A stretch of 64,000 nt of DNA. Origin: Bryobacterales bacterium. Its GTDB lineage: Bacteria; Acidobacteriota; Terriglobia; Bryobacterales; UBA6623. Under the pieces are notes generated by a model that was not told the DNA's origin, did not search any database, and saw only the letters and a program-made list of their open reading frames with translations. This document shows, one piece after another, positions 20,720 to 30,327 of this stretch. The stretch is from positions 107,008 through 171,007 of the forward strand of contig JAPPMG010000100.1 of NCBI GenBank assembly GCA_028819215.1, given 5' to 3'. Numbering within the stretch: position 1 is the first letter of the stretch; each line of letters opens with the position of its first letter. Made by a program: the position numbers and the translations under genes.

Positions 20720-22417
20720 ATGGAGACGCGCCTTGCCGTGACGCCTCGAAACTGCTTCCTGCTAAGTGTCGGAGCGCTCGGTACAGGGCTATCGGCGCTC
20801 GTTGCGGCCGACCTGCGCTTCCAGGACCGCAGCAGCGCGTCCGGGATCGGATTCCGGCACCACGCTGGTCCTACGCCGGAGAAGCACCTCGTCGAGACGA
20901 TGGGCGGCGGCGTGGCGCTGGTGGACTTCGACAACGACGGATTCCTCGACATCTTCTTCGTGAACGGCGGGGCGTTGGCCCGAGGCGACGATGGGTGGCT
21001 CGTCGATCGGTCGGACCCCGAACTCCACGACCGGCTATACCGCAGCCGAAGAGGGCTATCGTTCGAAGACGTGACCGAGCAAGCCGATGTCAGCGCCGCG
21101 ACCAAGCGCATCTACGGCATGGGAGCCGCCACTGGGGACTACGACAACGACGGTTACGTCGACTTGTTCGTGACCGGCTACGGGGGCACCATCCTCTATC
21201 GCAACCTAGGCGGCCACGCCTTCGAGGACCGCACAGAGGCCGCTCGAGCCAATATCCCGGGATGGTCGGCCAGCGCCGGATTCTTCGACGCGGACCTAGA
21301 TGGCGACCTAGATCTCTTCGTCACCCGCTACCTCGATTGGAGCCTCGAGACGAGCAGAGCGTGCGGAGAGAAGATCCCGGTTTACTGCTCTCCTCGGGAA
21401 TACCCTCGGGTAGCGAGCGTCGTGCTCCGCAACGAAGGTGATGGGACTTTCTCGGACGTCTCTAGGGAATGGGGCGTCGCCGAGTCGCCGGGGAAGGCAC
21501 TCGGGGTCGCGTTCAACGACGCCGATGCCGACGGGCTGCCGGACGTGATCGTCGCGAACGATTCGACGGCTCAGCAATTGTTCCTGAACCGGGGTCCGGC
21601 CGGATTCTCGGACGAAGCGCTCCTAGTGGGCTTGGCGTACAACGAAGACGGCGGGTCCTTCGCCGGAATGGGCGTGGACTTCGATGACTACGACAACGAC
21701 GGGCTCCCGGACGTGGTGGCGACGGCGCTCGCGAAGGAACTCTACCCCCTATTCCGGAACGAAGGTGACGGCACCTTCGGGTATGTGACTCGCCAGACCG
21801 GCTTGGCCGAGATCACTGCCCGGCTGTCCGGTTGGAGCGTGAAGTTCGCAGACTTCAACCACGACGGATGGAAAGACCTGTTCGCTGCGCAGAGCCACGT
21901 GCTGGATAACGTCGAAATGATGGAGCCGGGGCTGGTTTACCTGCAACCACCGCTGATCGCGCTCAACGTGGAGGGCCGGTTCGTCGACATCGGCGCGTCG
22001 GCGGGCCCGATCTTCCAGACCAGCATCGCTGGTAGAGGCACGGCCTTTGGCGACTTGGACAACGACGGCGACATTGATCTTGTGGTGGGTGTGCTCGATG
22101 ACGGTCCTAGGGTGCTCTACTCGAACGCATCCGCGGGCGATAGCCATTGGCTGCAGATCCGGCTGGTTGGCCGCGCAAGTCCCCGCGACGGCCAGGGGGC
22201 GAGGGTCAGCATTCGGACGAGTTCCGGCGCGGAGCAGGTACGCTATGCGACGACATCGGGAGGCTACTTGTCTGCCAATGATCCCCGCGTTCACTTCGGG
22301 ATCGGGTCTGAGTCGGTCGTGTCTAGGATCACGATCCGCTGGCCCAGTGGTGCTAGGCAGATCTTGGAAGACATCGAAGCGGATCAGGTGATGACGGTTC
22401 GGGAGCCGAGATCGTGA
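20720..22417 (+). CDS. FG-GAP/VCBS-repeat protein with C-terminal ASPIC/UnbV domain
   Basis: A secreted 565-residue protein of the CRTAC1-like family. Calcium-binding loops of the DxDxDG type recur (VDFDNDGFLDIFF, DYDNDGYVDLFV, DADLDGDLDLFV, DYDNDGLPDVV, LDNDGDIDLVV), which marks a seven-bladed integrin-like propeller. The C-terminal ~75 residues (ARVSIRTSSGAEQ ... SRITIRWPSG) are an ASPIC/UnbV domain. Homologues are very common in Acidobacteria and Planctomycetes and often sit beside TPR genes, as here. The stop codon overlaps the next gene's GTG start by four bases, so the two are translationally coupled. The ligand is unknown. Confidence 0.88.
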   Translation: METRLAVTPRNCFLLSVGALGTGLSALVAADLRFQDRSSASGIGFRHHAGPTPEKHLVETMGGGVALVDFDNDGFLDIFFVNGGALARGDDGWLVDRSDPELHDRLYRSRRGLSFEDVTEQADVSAATKRIYGMGAATGDYDNDGYVDLFVTGYGGTILYRNLGGHAFEDRTEAARANIPGWSASAGFFDADLDGDLDLFVTRYLDWSLETSRACGEKIPVYCSPREYPRVASVVLRNEGDGTFSDVSREWGVAESPGKALGVAFNDADADGLPDVIVANDSTAQQLFLNRGPAGFSDEALLVGLAYNEDGGSFAGMGVDFDDYDNDGLPDVVATALAKELYPLFRNEGDGTFGYVTRQTGLAEITARLSGWSVKFADFNHDGWKDLFAAQSHVLDNVEMMEPGLVYLQPPLIALNVEGRFVDIGASAGPIFQTSIAGRGTAFGDLDNDGDIDLVVGVLDDGPRVLYSNASAGDSHWLQIRLVGRASPRDGQGARVSIRTSSGAEQVRYATTSGGYLSANDPRVHFGIGSESVVSRITIRWPSGARQILEDIEADQVMTVREPRS

Positions 22418-23511
22418 CGCTCCGACTCGCCGGATTCTTGATGCTCTGCGCATCGCTCGCCGCGCAGGTGCCCGGCGAGGTTGCCGACCACGTGAGGCAG
22501 GGTGTGGCCGCAAGGGAAGCCGGGCGGCTCCAAGAAGCGCGCCGGGAACTCGAAGCCGCTGTCCGCGCCGCTCCGGGGCTTGCCGAGGCCCATCTGTACT
22601 TGGGGCTGGTGCTGCACGAGAGTGCGGATTTTTCCGCAGCGGCTGGTTCGCTCGAAAGGGCACTGGCGCTGAAGCCGGAGCTCCCAGGGGCGCGGGAGTT
22701 GCTCGGATATGACCTGCTGATGCTGGGACGGGCCCAGGAGGCCGTCCCCCACCTCGATGCCGCGCGGCGCGAGAATCCGGGCAGGTGGGAGCTGAGCGCG
22801 TGGCTGGGGAGAGCCCACCTTGAATCCGGAGATCCGCAAACAGCTCTCCAGCACCTGCTGGCCGCGCAAGCGGCGGCGCCGATGGATCCGGAACTGCTCT
22901 ACCTCGTTGGCAAGGCGTACTCGGATCTCGCCCTGCACTCGCAAGCGCAATTGCTGGCCAGCGCACCTGAGTCCCCGTACGCTCACTTAGCGACGGCCGA
23001 GGACCACGACCTCAACGGGAGGTCCTCCGAGGCCATCGCTGCCTATCAGAAGGCACTCGCCGGCAATCCGCCGTTGCCTGACGCATGGCGAGCGCTCGGC
23101 GATCTGGAGCAGGGTCGCGGCCGGCACAGAGCCGCCGCGGACGCCTATCGGCGGGCACTGGAGGTCCAACCTGATAACGGAGCCTTGCATCTGCGCTGTG
23201 GTGAGGCACTCCTCGCGCTCGGCCTTGCGGGCGAGGCCCTGCCCCATCTGGATTCCGCTGCCGCCGCCGATCCGCCGTCGCCTGCCGCGTTGGAGGCGCT
23301 GGGCAAGGCGCTGCTTGACCTCGAGCGGTTCGCGGAGGCGCGGGCGGCCTTGGCCAGGGCGCTGGACGGTTCGGCCGAAGAGCAGCAGCGCATGAAGATC
23401 CACTACCAGCTAGCCCGGGTCAGCCGCAAGCTCGGCGACGCCGCCGCGGCTCGCGAGCACCTCCAAGAATTCACTGATCTGCGCGCCAAGCTCACGGCCG
23501 GCGACAAGTAG
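22414..23511 (+). CDS. Secreted tetratricopeptide-repeat protein coupled to the UnbV gene
   Basis: A 365-residue protein beginning at a GTG that overlaps the TGA of the upstream gene (GTGA). The N-terminus MTLRLAGFLMLCASLAAQ is a signal peptide. At least eight TPR-like units follow (for example ARREAGRLQEARRELEAAV-type helices, LGLVLHESADFSAAAGSLE and LGDLEQGRGRHRAAADAYR). The coupling suggests it forms a complex with, or acts alongside, the propeller protein outside the cytoplasm. No catalytic motif is seen. Confidence 0.82.
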   Translation: MTLRLAGFLMLCASLAAQVPGEVADHVRQGVAAREAGRLQEARRELEAAVRAAPGLAEAHLYLGLVLHESADFSAAAGSLERALALKPELPGARELLGYDLLMLGRAQEAVPHLDAARRENPGRWELSAWLGRAHLESGDPQTALQHLLAAQAAAPMDPELLYLVGKAYSDLALHSQAQLLASAPESPYAHLATAEDHDLNGRSSEAIAAYQKALAGNPPLPDAWRALGDLEQGRGRHRAAADAYRRALEVQPDNGALHLRCGEALLALGLAGEALPHLDSAAAADPPSPAALEALGKALLDLERFAEARAALARALDGSAEEQQRMKIHYQLARVSRKLGDAAAAREHLQEFTDLRAKLTAGDK

Positions 23512-23556
23512 CCAGCTCGCTGCGGCGCCGGACCGGCGGAACTCTGAATCGGTGTC

Positions 23557-24552
23557 TCACGGGCGCAATCCTTCCTGCACAGTTCCGGTCAGCGTCTCCA
23601 GGAACGCGGCCAGCGCAGCCTTCTCGGCATCGGTCAATCCGAGCTTCCGGATCTCGCGGTCAAGATAGGGATTCTGCGTGCCGCCATTGTCATAGTCATC
23701 GATTACGTCTTCGAGGGTGGCCAAGCTCCCGTCGTGCATGTAGGGAGCGGTTTGCGCAACGTTCCGAAGTGTCGGGGTCTTGAAGGCACCGCGGTCGCTT
23801 TCACGCCCCGAGATGGCAAAGCGGCCGTCGTCGGCGAAGCGGCCGTCCTTGTAGCCGACTCCCGTGTTGTGGAACCGCTCGTCGGTCAGGTTCGGGCCTA
23901 GGTGGCAGGTCACGCAGTTGCCCTTTCCCCGGAAGATCTCGAGGCCCAGCCGTTCCGTGTCGTCGAGAGCCTCCGCGGCCCCGGCGACGAATCGGTCGTA
24001 GCGGGAGTCCCCGGACAGGATCGTGCGCACATACGACGCCAGGGCCCGCGCTAGGTCCTCCGCGTTTGGCTCCCGGCCGAAGGCCTCCTGGAACTCCGCG
24101 GGGTAGCTTGGATCGGTCGCGAGGCGTGCGACGGCTTCGGGAATCTCGAGATCCATTTCCAACGAATTGATAACCGGCTGGAGCACCTGTTCCTCGAGAG
24201 TGGGAATACGGCCGTCCCAGAAGAAGCTGCGCCCGTACCCTCGATTGAGCAGTTTAGGAACTCTGCGGGGACCGACTTGGTCGAACACTCCGACGGCCTT
24301 GGGCCGCTCGTCCGTGAAGGATCTTTCGGGATCGTGGCAGCTCGCGCACGAGATCGATCGGTCGGCGGAGAGAATTGGATCGACGAATAGCTTGCGCCCC
24401 AGTGCCGCCTTTTCCCGAGTGAGCGGATTGTCGGCGGGGAACGGCATGAAGGCGTCCAACCCCAGTGGCGGACGGAGGGCGGACGCCGCCTCCAGGCCAA
24501 GGGCAGCTGCGAGCAGGAACAGCGTTGCGACGATCAACCGCCTGTAGGCCAT
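23557..24552 (-). CDS. Di-heme cytochrome c peroxidase / MauG family protein
   Basis: Periplasmic di-heme enzyme that typically reduces hydrogen peroxide with electrons from cytochrome c. Signal peptide in residues 1-22; first heme motif CASCH at 69-73 followed by DPERSFTD; second heme motif CVTCH with LGPNLTDERFHNTG. The C-terminal PYMHDGSLATLEDVIDDYDNGG supplies the distal ligand region. The 331 residues are family length. Some members (MauG-like) do oxidative chemistry on proteins instead. Convergent with the TPR gene upstream and divergent from the sulfatase. Confidence 0.92.
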   Translation of the reverse strand: MAYRRLIVATLFLLAAALGLEAASALRPPLGLDAFMPFPADNPLTREKAALGRKLFVDPILSADRSISCASCHDPERSFTDERPKAVGVFDQVGPRRVPKLLNRGYGRSFFWDGRIPTLEEQVLQPVINSLEMDLEIPEAVARLATDPSYPAEFQEAFGREPNAEDLARALASYVRTILSGDSRYDRFVAGAAEALDDTERLGLEIFRGKGNCVTCHLGPNLTDERFHNTGVGYKDGRFADDGRFAISGRESDRGAFKTPTLRNVAQTAPYMHDGSLATLEDVIDDYDNGGTQNPYLDREIRKLGLTDAEKAALAAFLETLTGTVQEGLRP

Positions 24553-24657
24553 GTCTCTGGTGATGATACGTGCTGCCGGGCAAGACTGCCGCCATTGCCC
24601 TGAATCCGTCCTTTGTCGAATCGCGCGCCTTCGCCGGGGCTCGGTAGAATCTAGCCG

Positions 24658-26178
24658 ATGCCGCTGACCCGCGCCTTGGCCTTGGGCCTCCTTCCGCTGC
24701 TAGCCTTCGCAGCGCCAAACATCGTATTCGTGATGAGCGACGACCATGCCGTACCGGCGCTGAGCGCATACGACAGCAAGCTGATTTCGACGCCGAATCT
24801 GGACCGGCTCGCCAACGAGGGCGCGCGCTTCGATGCGGCGTTCGTGACGAACTCGATCTGCACTCCTAGCCGGGCTGTGATCTTGACCGGCAAGCATAGC
24901 CACAAGAACGGCGTCCTGACTCTGTCGGACACCTTCGATGGTTCGCAGCAGACGCTAGCCAAGCTCTTACGGTCAGCCGGCTACTACACCGGCATGATTG
25001 GTAAGTGGCACCTCAAGAGTGAACCAACCGGCTTTGACGAATACGCGGTCCTGCCCGGTCAGGGACTGTACTACGATCCGTTCCTCCACAAGACGGGCAA
25101 TTGGCCCGAACAAGAGAGGAGCGAAGGCTATGTGACGGACGTAATCACCGACGAGGCGCTGCGATTCCTAGAAGGGCGTCCGGAGGACAAGCCGTTCTTC
25201 CTGATGTACCACCACAAAGCCCCGCATGACGTGTTCGTGCCGAAACGCGAGCACGAGGACATGTTCGCGGATCCCATCCACGAACCGCCCACGCTCAACG
25301 AGGACGTGTCCGAGCGTATCGCGCTGCGGGAAACGCTCGAGACGATCGGGTTCCGGCACACCGCCTACGGCGTGCCAGAGTGGACGTGGTTCCTCAGGCG
25401 CGTGCGCTACGAGCCGGAGGATGTGGAGCGGTGGATTCGCGATCTTGCCGGACTGCGAGGCGCGGCGCTTCGCAAGGCGCAGTACCAGATCTACATGCGG
25501 CGCTACCTGCAGTGCGTGTACTCGATTGACGAGAACATGGGCAGGCTTCTGGAGTATCTCGACCGAAACGGCCTCGCCCAGAACACACTGGTCGTGTACA
25601 CCTCCGATCAGGGCTTCTTCCTAGGCGAGCACGGCTTGTACGACAAGCGCTTCATGTATGAGCCGGCCTTCCGGATCCCGCTGCTGATTCGTTGGCCGGT
25701 GAAGATCCCCGCCGGCACGGTCGCCGGAGAACTCGTCCAGAACCTCGATTTCGCCCCGACTCTGTTGGAGGCGGCCGGGCTGGCGGTTCCTGCCGACATG
25801 CAGGGGCGGAGCTTCCTCGGGATCGCCAGCGGCTCGGCCCCGTCGGACTGGCGTGAGGCCCTTTACTACCGCTATTGGATGAACCGTGCGCACTTCAACA
25901 TCCCCGCGCACTTGGGAGTCCGGACGCGGCGCTACAAGCTGATCTATTTCTATGACAACGACGTCGGTCCGGACGGAGAGACAGCCGTCAAGGGAGCGCG
26001 CCCGAACGTGCGGGATCCGTTCTGGGAGTTCTACGACTTAGAGTCCGACCCGCTCGAGGTGAGCAACATCTACGATGATCCAGCCCAACAAGGACGAATC
26101 AAGGCGCTCAAGCAAGCGATATTCGAGTTGCGGAAACAGCACGGCGACGATCGTGACGGGTTGAACTTCACGGATTGA
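24658..26178 (+). CDS. Sulfatase (arylsulfatase family), exported
   Basis: Hydrolyses sulfate esters, probably on polysaccharides or glycans. N-terminal signal MPLTRALALGLLPLLAFAAP; metal-binding VFVMSDDH at 24-30; the formylglycine motif C68-T-P-S-R72 followed by AVILTGKH is canonical, so Cys68 would be converted to formylglycine. Further motifs are GKWHLKSE and YTSDQGFFLGEHGLYDKR. The C-terminal region (LESDPLEVSNIYDDP) is standard for the family. No sulfatase-modifying enzyme gene is seen in this window. The upstream neighbour is the divergent di-heme peroxidase. Confidence 0.94.
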   Translation: MPLTRALALGLLPLLAFAAPNIVFVMSDDHAVPALSAYDSKLISTPNLDRLANEGARFDAAFVTNSICTPSRAVILTGKHSHKNGVLTLSDTFDGSQQTLAKLLRSAGYYTGMIGKWHLKSEPTGFDEYAVLPGQGLYYDPFLHKTGNWPEQERSEGYVTDVITDEALRFLEGRPEDKPFFLMYHHKAPHDVFVPKREHEDMFADPIHEPPTLNEDVSERIALRETLETIGFRHTAYGVPEWTWFLRRVRYEPEDVERWIRDLAGLRGAALRKAQYQIYMRRYLQCVYSIDENMGRLLEYLDRNGLAQNTLVVYTSDQGFFLGEHGLYDKRFMYEPAFRIPLLIRWPVKIPAGTVAGELVQNLDFAPTLLEAAGLAVPADMQGRSFLGIASGSAPSDWREALYYRYWMNRAHFNIPAHLGVRTRRYKLIYFYDNDVGPDGETAVKGARPNVRDPFWEFYDLESDPLEVSNIYDDPAQQGRIKALKQAIFELRKQHGDDRDGLNFTD

Positions 26179-26964
26179 ATCAAAGGCCAGCTTTCGTCCG
26201 AGGTCTGCGTCGGACGTTGCACGTCAGGCCTCAGCCCTCGGTGTCCGGCCGGGCGATGTGGTGCTGACGCACGTCTCCTATCACGCCGTACGACCGATCA
26301 CACGCGGACCTGCGGGCTTGCTCGCAGGATTGCAAGAGGCAGTGGGCCCGCAGGGTACGCTCGTCATGCTGTCGTATACCGGAGACGACGGCCGACTGTT
26401 CGATCCTTCGGCCATGCCCGCTGACCCGGACTCGGAATCGTCGCGGACACGTTCTGGAGGCTCCCCGGTGTATTGCGCAGCGACCACCCGTTCGCCTTCG
26501 CGGCCCGAGGGCCGGCCGCGCCTGAGATTACGGCGGATCCGATCGCGTTCCCGCCGCACGGGATTGCCAGCCCAGTCGGTCGCATCCGAAGGCGGGACGG
26601 CCGTGTCCTCCTCGTAGGGGTCGGGCACGAGGCCAACACGACGATCCACCTTGCAGAACTTCTCGCCGGTGTCAGATACCGTCGGCTCAAGCACTGTACG
26701 GTTCTCGTGGATGGCCAGCCAGAGCGAGTTGACTACGACGAGAACGACCATCGCTGCAGGCGCTTCGGCCTGATGGACGGATGGCTTCGAGCGGGGCGGC
26801 TTCAGGCGGAAGGATCGGTCGGGCACGCCCATGCCCGGCTGGTAGACGTCAGGGACATCGTCGATTGCGCGTTGCCACGCCTCGGGCGCGACCCGACACT
26901 CTTTCTTCACGAACAGGGATCTGGCTGCGAAGAATGCGACGAAGCGTGGCAAAGCCTGCCGTAG
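26170..26964 (+). pseudogene. Aminoglycoside 3-N-acetyltransferase-like gene, frameshifted
   Basis: AAC(3)-like protein in two frames. The N-terminal half reads ALGVRPGDVVLTHVS and QEAVGPQGTLVMLSYTGDDG and continues to PADPDS near 26435. The frame then shifts by one, consistent with loss of a single G. The protein resumes as GIVADTFWRLPGVLRSDHPF, then the AAC(3) core LLVGVGHEANTTIHLAE and a C-terminus GCEECDEAWQSLP ending at 26964. No ATG, GTG or TTG precedes the conserved N-terminus in frame after the stop near 26160, so the start is also lost. It is probably a relic of an AAC(3)-fold acyltransferase; a role in resistance cannot be assumed. Confidence 0.8.
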
Positions 26965-27443
26965 CCGGTCCCATGTGTCCGCTCAGGAACGATCATTCGA
27001 TGGTCGATCCAGATCATGTGCTCCGAGCGGTTCTCACCGGCTAGGCCGAACGGCGGAGGTCTGGCGGGCTGCACAAGCATCCTCTGAACTGAAGACTCCC
27101 GCTCTCTTGCGGACACAGTGGGTCGAGACAATCGAGGACCCAGGCTTTGAGGCCGCCCGCCAACGCCGTCGTGGCTAAGGTCTACTTCGAACTCGCCTCC
27201 GGCCCGGGCCGGAGCAGCATGGGTCGCTGCATCCGGACGCTCGATTCGAATGGGTTCTTCGGTGCGCTGTGCCGCACGATTCCTGGACTGGGTTCGGGGA
27301 CACTTGCGGATCCAAACAGATGTTGGATGATGCCACGGGCCCGAGGACACGGAGTTCGCATCTACCACTCGCGGGCCTCCTCCCTTGGCCGCGAACGGCT
27401 GGCTCCGCTACAGGGCAGAACAGTGCGGTACCATCTGAGTGAA
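26965..27443. other. Gene-poor region with decayed sequence
   Basis: About 480 bases after the AAC(3) relic. Frames stay open on both strands for 60-150 codons, but none has a Shine-Dalgarno, a recognisable motif or a plausible start. I see no repeat or RNA gene here. Confidence 0.4.
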
Positions 27444-27806
27444 ATGCGTCTGGGAGCCAACCTACTTCCGTTGTTAGCGCTGCTGGTGTGCCTGGCCCCC
27501 CAGAGTGCATTCGCGGAGAGCGTTGCCGGGAAGTGGAACCTGACCTGGGACACCGAGGGCGGCATCCGCCACACGGTGTGGGAAGTCGAGCAGGACGGCG
27601 ACGCGCTTTCTGTGACGACGGATGGACACAAGCTCGAGGGCACATTCAAGGACGGGCGCCTCGAAGTCAGCGGCAAGTTCTATTCTTCAGAAGCCGGATA
27701 CAGCGCTGAGTTGAAGGTCGAAGCGACGCTAGAGAATGGCCAGCTAAAGGGCAGGGGAAGCTGGGATGCGTATGGGATGACCTTCTCGGGGAAGCGGGCG
27801 CAGTAG
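27444..27806 (+). CDS. Small secreted protein of unknown function
   Basis: 120 residues. The start is the ATG at 27444, directly before a clean signal peptide (MRLGANLLPLLALLVCLAPQ ... AFA). The frame is open upstream, but that part has no signal or homology. The mature part begins ESVAGKWNLTWDTEGG and has alternating beta-strand patterns (KLEGTFKDGRLEVSGKF, ATLENGQLKGRGSWD). This resembles a small lipocalin-like or periplasmic beta-barrel fold seen often in Acidobacteria. No catalytic residues are evident. It converges on the HupE-like gene. Confidence 0.7.
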   Translation: MRLGANLLPLLALLVCLAPQSAFAESVAGKWNLTWDTEGGIRHTVWEVEQDGDALSVTTDGHKLEGTFKDGRLEVSGKFYSSEAGYSAELKVEATLENGQLKGRGSWDAYGMTFSGKRAQ

Positions 27807-27825
27807 CTCGTCCCGCCTCGGCGAC

Positions 27826-28821
27826 CTATCGGATCACCCTGAGCCCGAACCAGCCCAATCCGCCGACGAGCAACAAGATCGCGCCCAGCTGCTCCATCCG
27901 CGAACCTACGTAGCGCAGTCGAACGCTTCCCAGCAAGGCAAGCGCCAAGCCCTCCCCTCCAAGCGCTCCGGGCAAGAAGTAGGCCGGGCTCATTTGAGCC
28001 GATCCCAACAGCGACCCGAAGAACAGGCCGTGGAACGTCCCCATCGCTCCGCAAGCCAGCCACCGCATGCTGGCGTCGGGCAGGAACAGGATTTCCGCTG
28101 CTAGGTACGCTACGGTCAGAGCGGCAGCAGCTTCAAGGAATCGCACCGGCGGTGCCAGCCCGGTCATGCCGCCCACCACGGCTACGAGCGCTTGGGCGGC
28201 TAGGAACCCGCCAGCGCACGCCGCGAACTCCTGCTTCGTGCGCCCCGCTAGTGCGAGCGCCAGCAAGAACAGCAGCAGTTCCGGGCTGGTCAGCGCTCTT
28301 CGAAAGCCTGCGCCGGATTCGGTAGCCACGGTCTCCCGCCACGTTGGCGGAGTGAATCGGATCTCGGCTTCCGTATAGGTGATGTCGAATACCGTTTGGC
28401 GCACCATCTCGCCAGCGCCGGAGCGGAGCACGTGCACGTGCTGCGGCACGGTCACAGCAGGGAACTCGCATTGGACGGCGACCGCCTTAGGCGGCTCGGG
28501 AAACCGGTATGTCGCTGTACATAGGAATAGGCCTTGGCCCATGTCTTCGTTGCACTTGGCTTCGACTTGGTCGCCCGGCTGGTCGCCATCGAGGACGAGA
28601 AAGGCGCTCAGCAGGATCCGCGCTCGGTCATCGCCCTGAGGAGCCTCCGACAAGGGCATGCGGAGTTCGTAAACCAAGTCGTTGCCGTCCTGTAGCAGAG
28701 ATCCGTGACTGACGCTGAGTACATGGCCTGTGACCGGAAGCGAGGCTGTAGCCCCGAGCAGAGCCACTCTGGCTAGCAAACCCGCCTGATGACTAGGGAG
28801 GGGCGAGAGGGCGAGCTTCAT
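27826..28821 (-). CDS. HupE/UreJ-like integral membrane protein
   Basis: 331 residues: a signal or first membrane helix, a soluble ~130-residue exported domain (residues about 35-165), then six hydrophobic helices from about 178 onward. The membrane part carries the GTFHGLFFGSLLG motif typical of the HupE/UreJ_2 group, whose members are linked to nickel or other metal uptake or to unknown membrane functions. The ATG overlaps the stop of the upstream propeller gene (ATGA), so the two form an operon. Whether it moves metal is not clear from sequence. Confidence 0.75.
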   Translation of the reverse strand: MKLALSPLPSHQAGLLARVALLGATASLPVTGHVLSVSHGSLLQDGNDLVYELRMPLSEAPQGDDRARILLSAFLVLDGDQPGDQVEAKCNEDMGQGLFLCTATYRFPEPPKAVAVQCEFPAVTVPQHVHVLRSGAGEMVRQTVFDITYTEAEIRFTPPTWRETVATESGAGFRRALTSPELLLFLLALALAGRTKQEFAACAGGFLAAQALVAVVGGMTGLAPPVRFLEAAAALTVAYLAAEILFLPDASMRWLACGAMGTFHGLFFGSLLGSAQMSPAYFLPGALGGEGLALALLGSVRLRYVGSRMEQLGAILLLVGGLGWFGLRVIR

Positions 28822-30236
28822 TGCAAGCCGAAGCTGTACATGGCTTGCAAGCTGCGGACGTAGATTCGTCCGTCAACGATCGCAGGCGTTGCGAAGCACG
28901 TGCCATCCAGCGTGCTCGTCGCGAGCACTTCCCACTCCGCTCCGGGAGCGATCGCGCTGATCATGCAGCCTTCGCTGACGGTGTAGATCTTGCCATCGCC
29001 GACCACGGGCGAGGCCCAGTACTTGTCGATCGCGTCCCGCAGTCGATCTACCTTGTTCGCGCTGCCCTTGGCCGGGTCGACGCTGCTGAAGATGCCGCCG
29101 TCCTTCACCAGATAAATCGTGCCTTCGTAGAGCAGCGGAGAAGGAGTGTTCGGTAGTGACTTGGTGTAGCGCCACAGCACTCCGGACTGCGTGATGTCAC
29201 CCCGCAGGGAGCCTGGGCGGATCGCCACCAGATTGTTGACCGGGGCACGGCGCGCGGCGTAGAAGTACCAGTCACGCTCGTCCAGCTTGCCGTCGCCGCC
29301 TAGATCGGCTTCCGACCACGGATGGTCCTGCTTGAGCCGCTCCTCCGGGGCTTCGTCCTGAGACAGCGCACCATCGCCGTCTTTGTCGTGCTCTGCGAGC
29401 ACCTCGGCGAACGAGGGCGTCTGCCGCTGTTGCCCCGGATCTCCGCCGATCTCCCAGCCGTTGATGTAGACGGTATCGCCGTCGAATAGCGGGACGCACT
29501 TGAGCTGCCATGCAAATCCGTCGACCCACCACAGCTCTTCGCCCGATTCCAGCGAGTATGCCGAAACCCTGTAAGCGCCTGGAACCACGACCTGCGGTCC
29601 GCCGTCCGCCGTCCGGAACACGCCCGCCGTCCCGTAGCCCCGCGTGCTGGCAGGGCGCTCGGTCTTCCAGACCGTCTCGCCGGTCTTGGCGTCGAGCGCG
29701 AGCAGGTAGGAGCCCACCTGTTGGTCGCAGACGATCAGGAGCTTTCCATCGGCCAGGATTGGCGACGAGCCGTGACCGTTCTGATTAATGAACGGACCGA
29801 GAGGATGCCGCCAGCGCTCGTTGCCGTCTGAGTCATAGGAGATCACTCCGAAATCGCCGAAGAACACGTATACGTTCTCGCCGTCAGTCACAGGCGACGG
29901 TGATGCCGGGCCGTGTGTGCGCTGGAACGGCTCCCGGCGCGGCCGCGGTACCTCGCGGATCCACAGCATTTCACCCGAGTCGCGCGCGACCGCCAATACG
30001 AGCAGCTTTTCGCCTTCGAACGCTGTCAGGTAGATCTTGTCTCCGGCGACCACGGGCGAGGAATGGCCGCTCGGCATCGCCGTCTTCCAGACCAGATTCG
30101 TGTCTTCCCCGAAGTGCGTCGGCAGGGGCCCGCCCTGCGCGATTCCAGTGCCTTCCGGCCCCCGAAACTGAGGCCAGTCGGCACCCTGCAGCACGGCTGT
30201 CAGAAAGACCAGCGATACCGGTACGAACCAGAACAT
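28818..30236 (-). CDS. PQQ-type (BamB-like) beta-propeller protein with an embedded EF-hand segment
   Basis: 472 residues from the ATG at 30236, chosen for the signal peptide MFWFVPVSLVFLTAVLQG; the frame is open for another 100 codons upstream without coding character. The mature protein opens with ADWPQFRGPEGTG, as in many Acidobacterial and Planctomycete PQQ-like propellers. Blades such as LLALDAKTGETVWKTERP follow. Between blades lies an insertion with two EF-hand-like calcium sites (HDKDGDGALSQDE and DLGGDGKLDERDW). No PQQ-dehydrogenase active-site residues are evident. Translationally coupled to the HupE-like gene downstream and divergent from the kinase. Confidence 0.85.
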   Translation of the reverse strand: MFWFVPVSLVFLTAVLQGADWPQFRGPEGTGIAQGGPLPTHFGEDTNLVWKTAMPSGHSSPVVAGDKIYLTAFEGEKLLVLAVARDSGEMLWIREVPRPRREPFQRTHGPASPSPVTDGENVYVFFGDFGVISYDSDGNERWRHPLGPFINQNGHGSSPILADGKLLIVCDQQVGSYLLALDAKTGETVWKTERPASTRGYGTAGVFRTADGGPQVVVPGAYRVSAYSLESGEELWWVDGFAWQLKCVPLFDGDTVYINGWEIGGDPGQQRQTPSFAEVLAEHDKDGDGALSQDEAPEERLKQDHPWSEADLGGDGKLDERDWYFYAARRAPVNNLVAIRPGSLRGDITQSGVLWRYTKSLPNTPSPLLYEGTIYLVKDGGIFSSVDPAKGSANKVDRLRDAIDKYWASPVVGDGKIYTVSEGCMISAIAPGAEWEVLATSTLDGTCFATPAIVDGRIYVRSLQAMYSFGLQ

Positions 30237-30327
30237 GCCCACACTATAGCGCGGGCCCAAGCGGGGACATGCGCCCAGTGCCGATACGCTTTCAGCGTGA
30301 TACAGTGGCAGCATACGTAGCCCGTGG

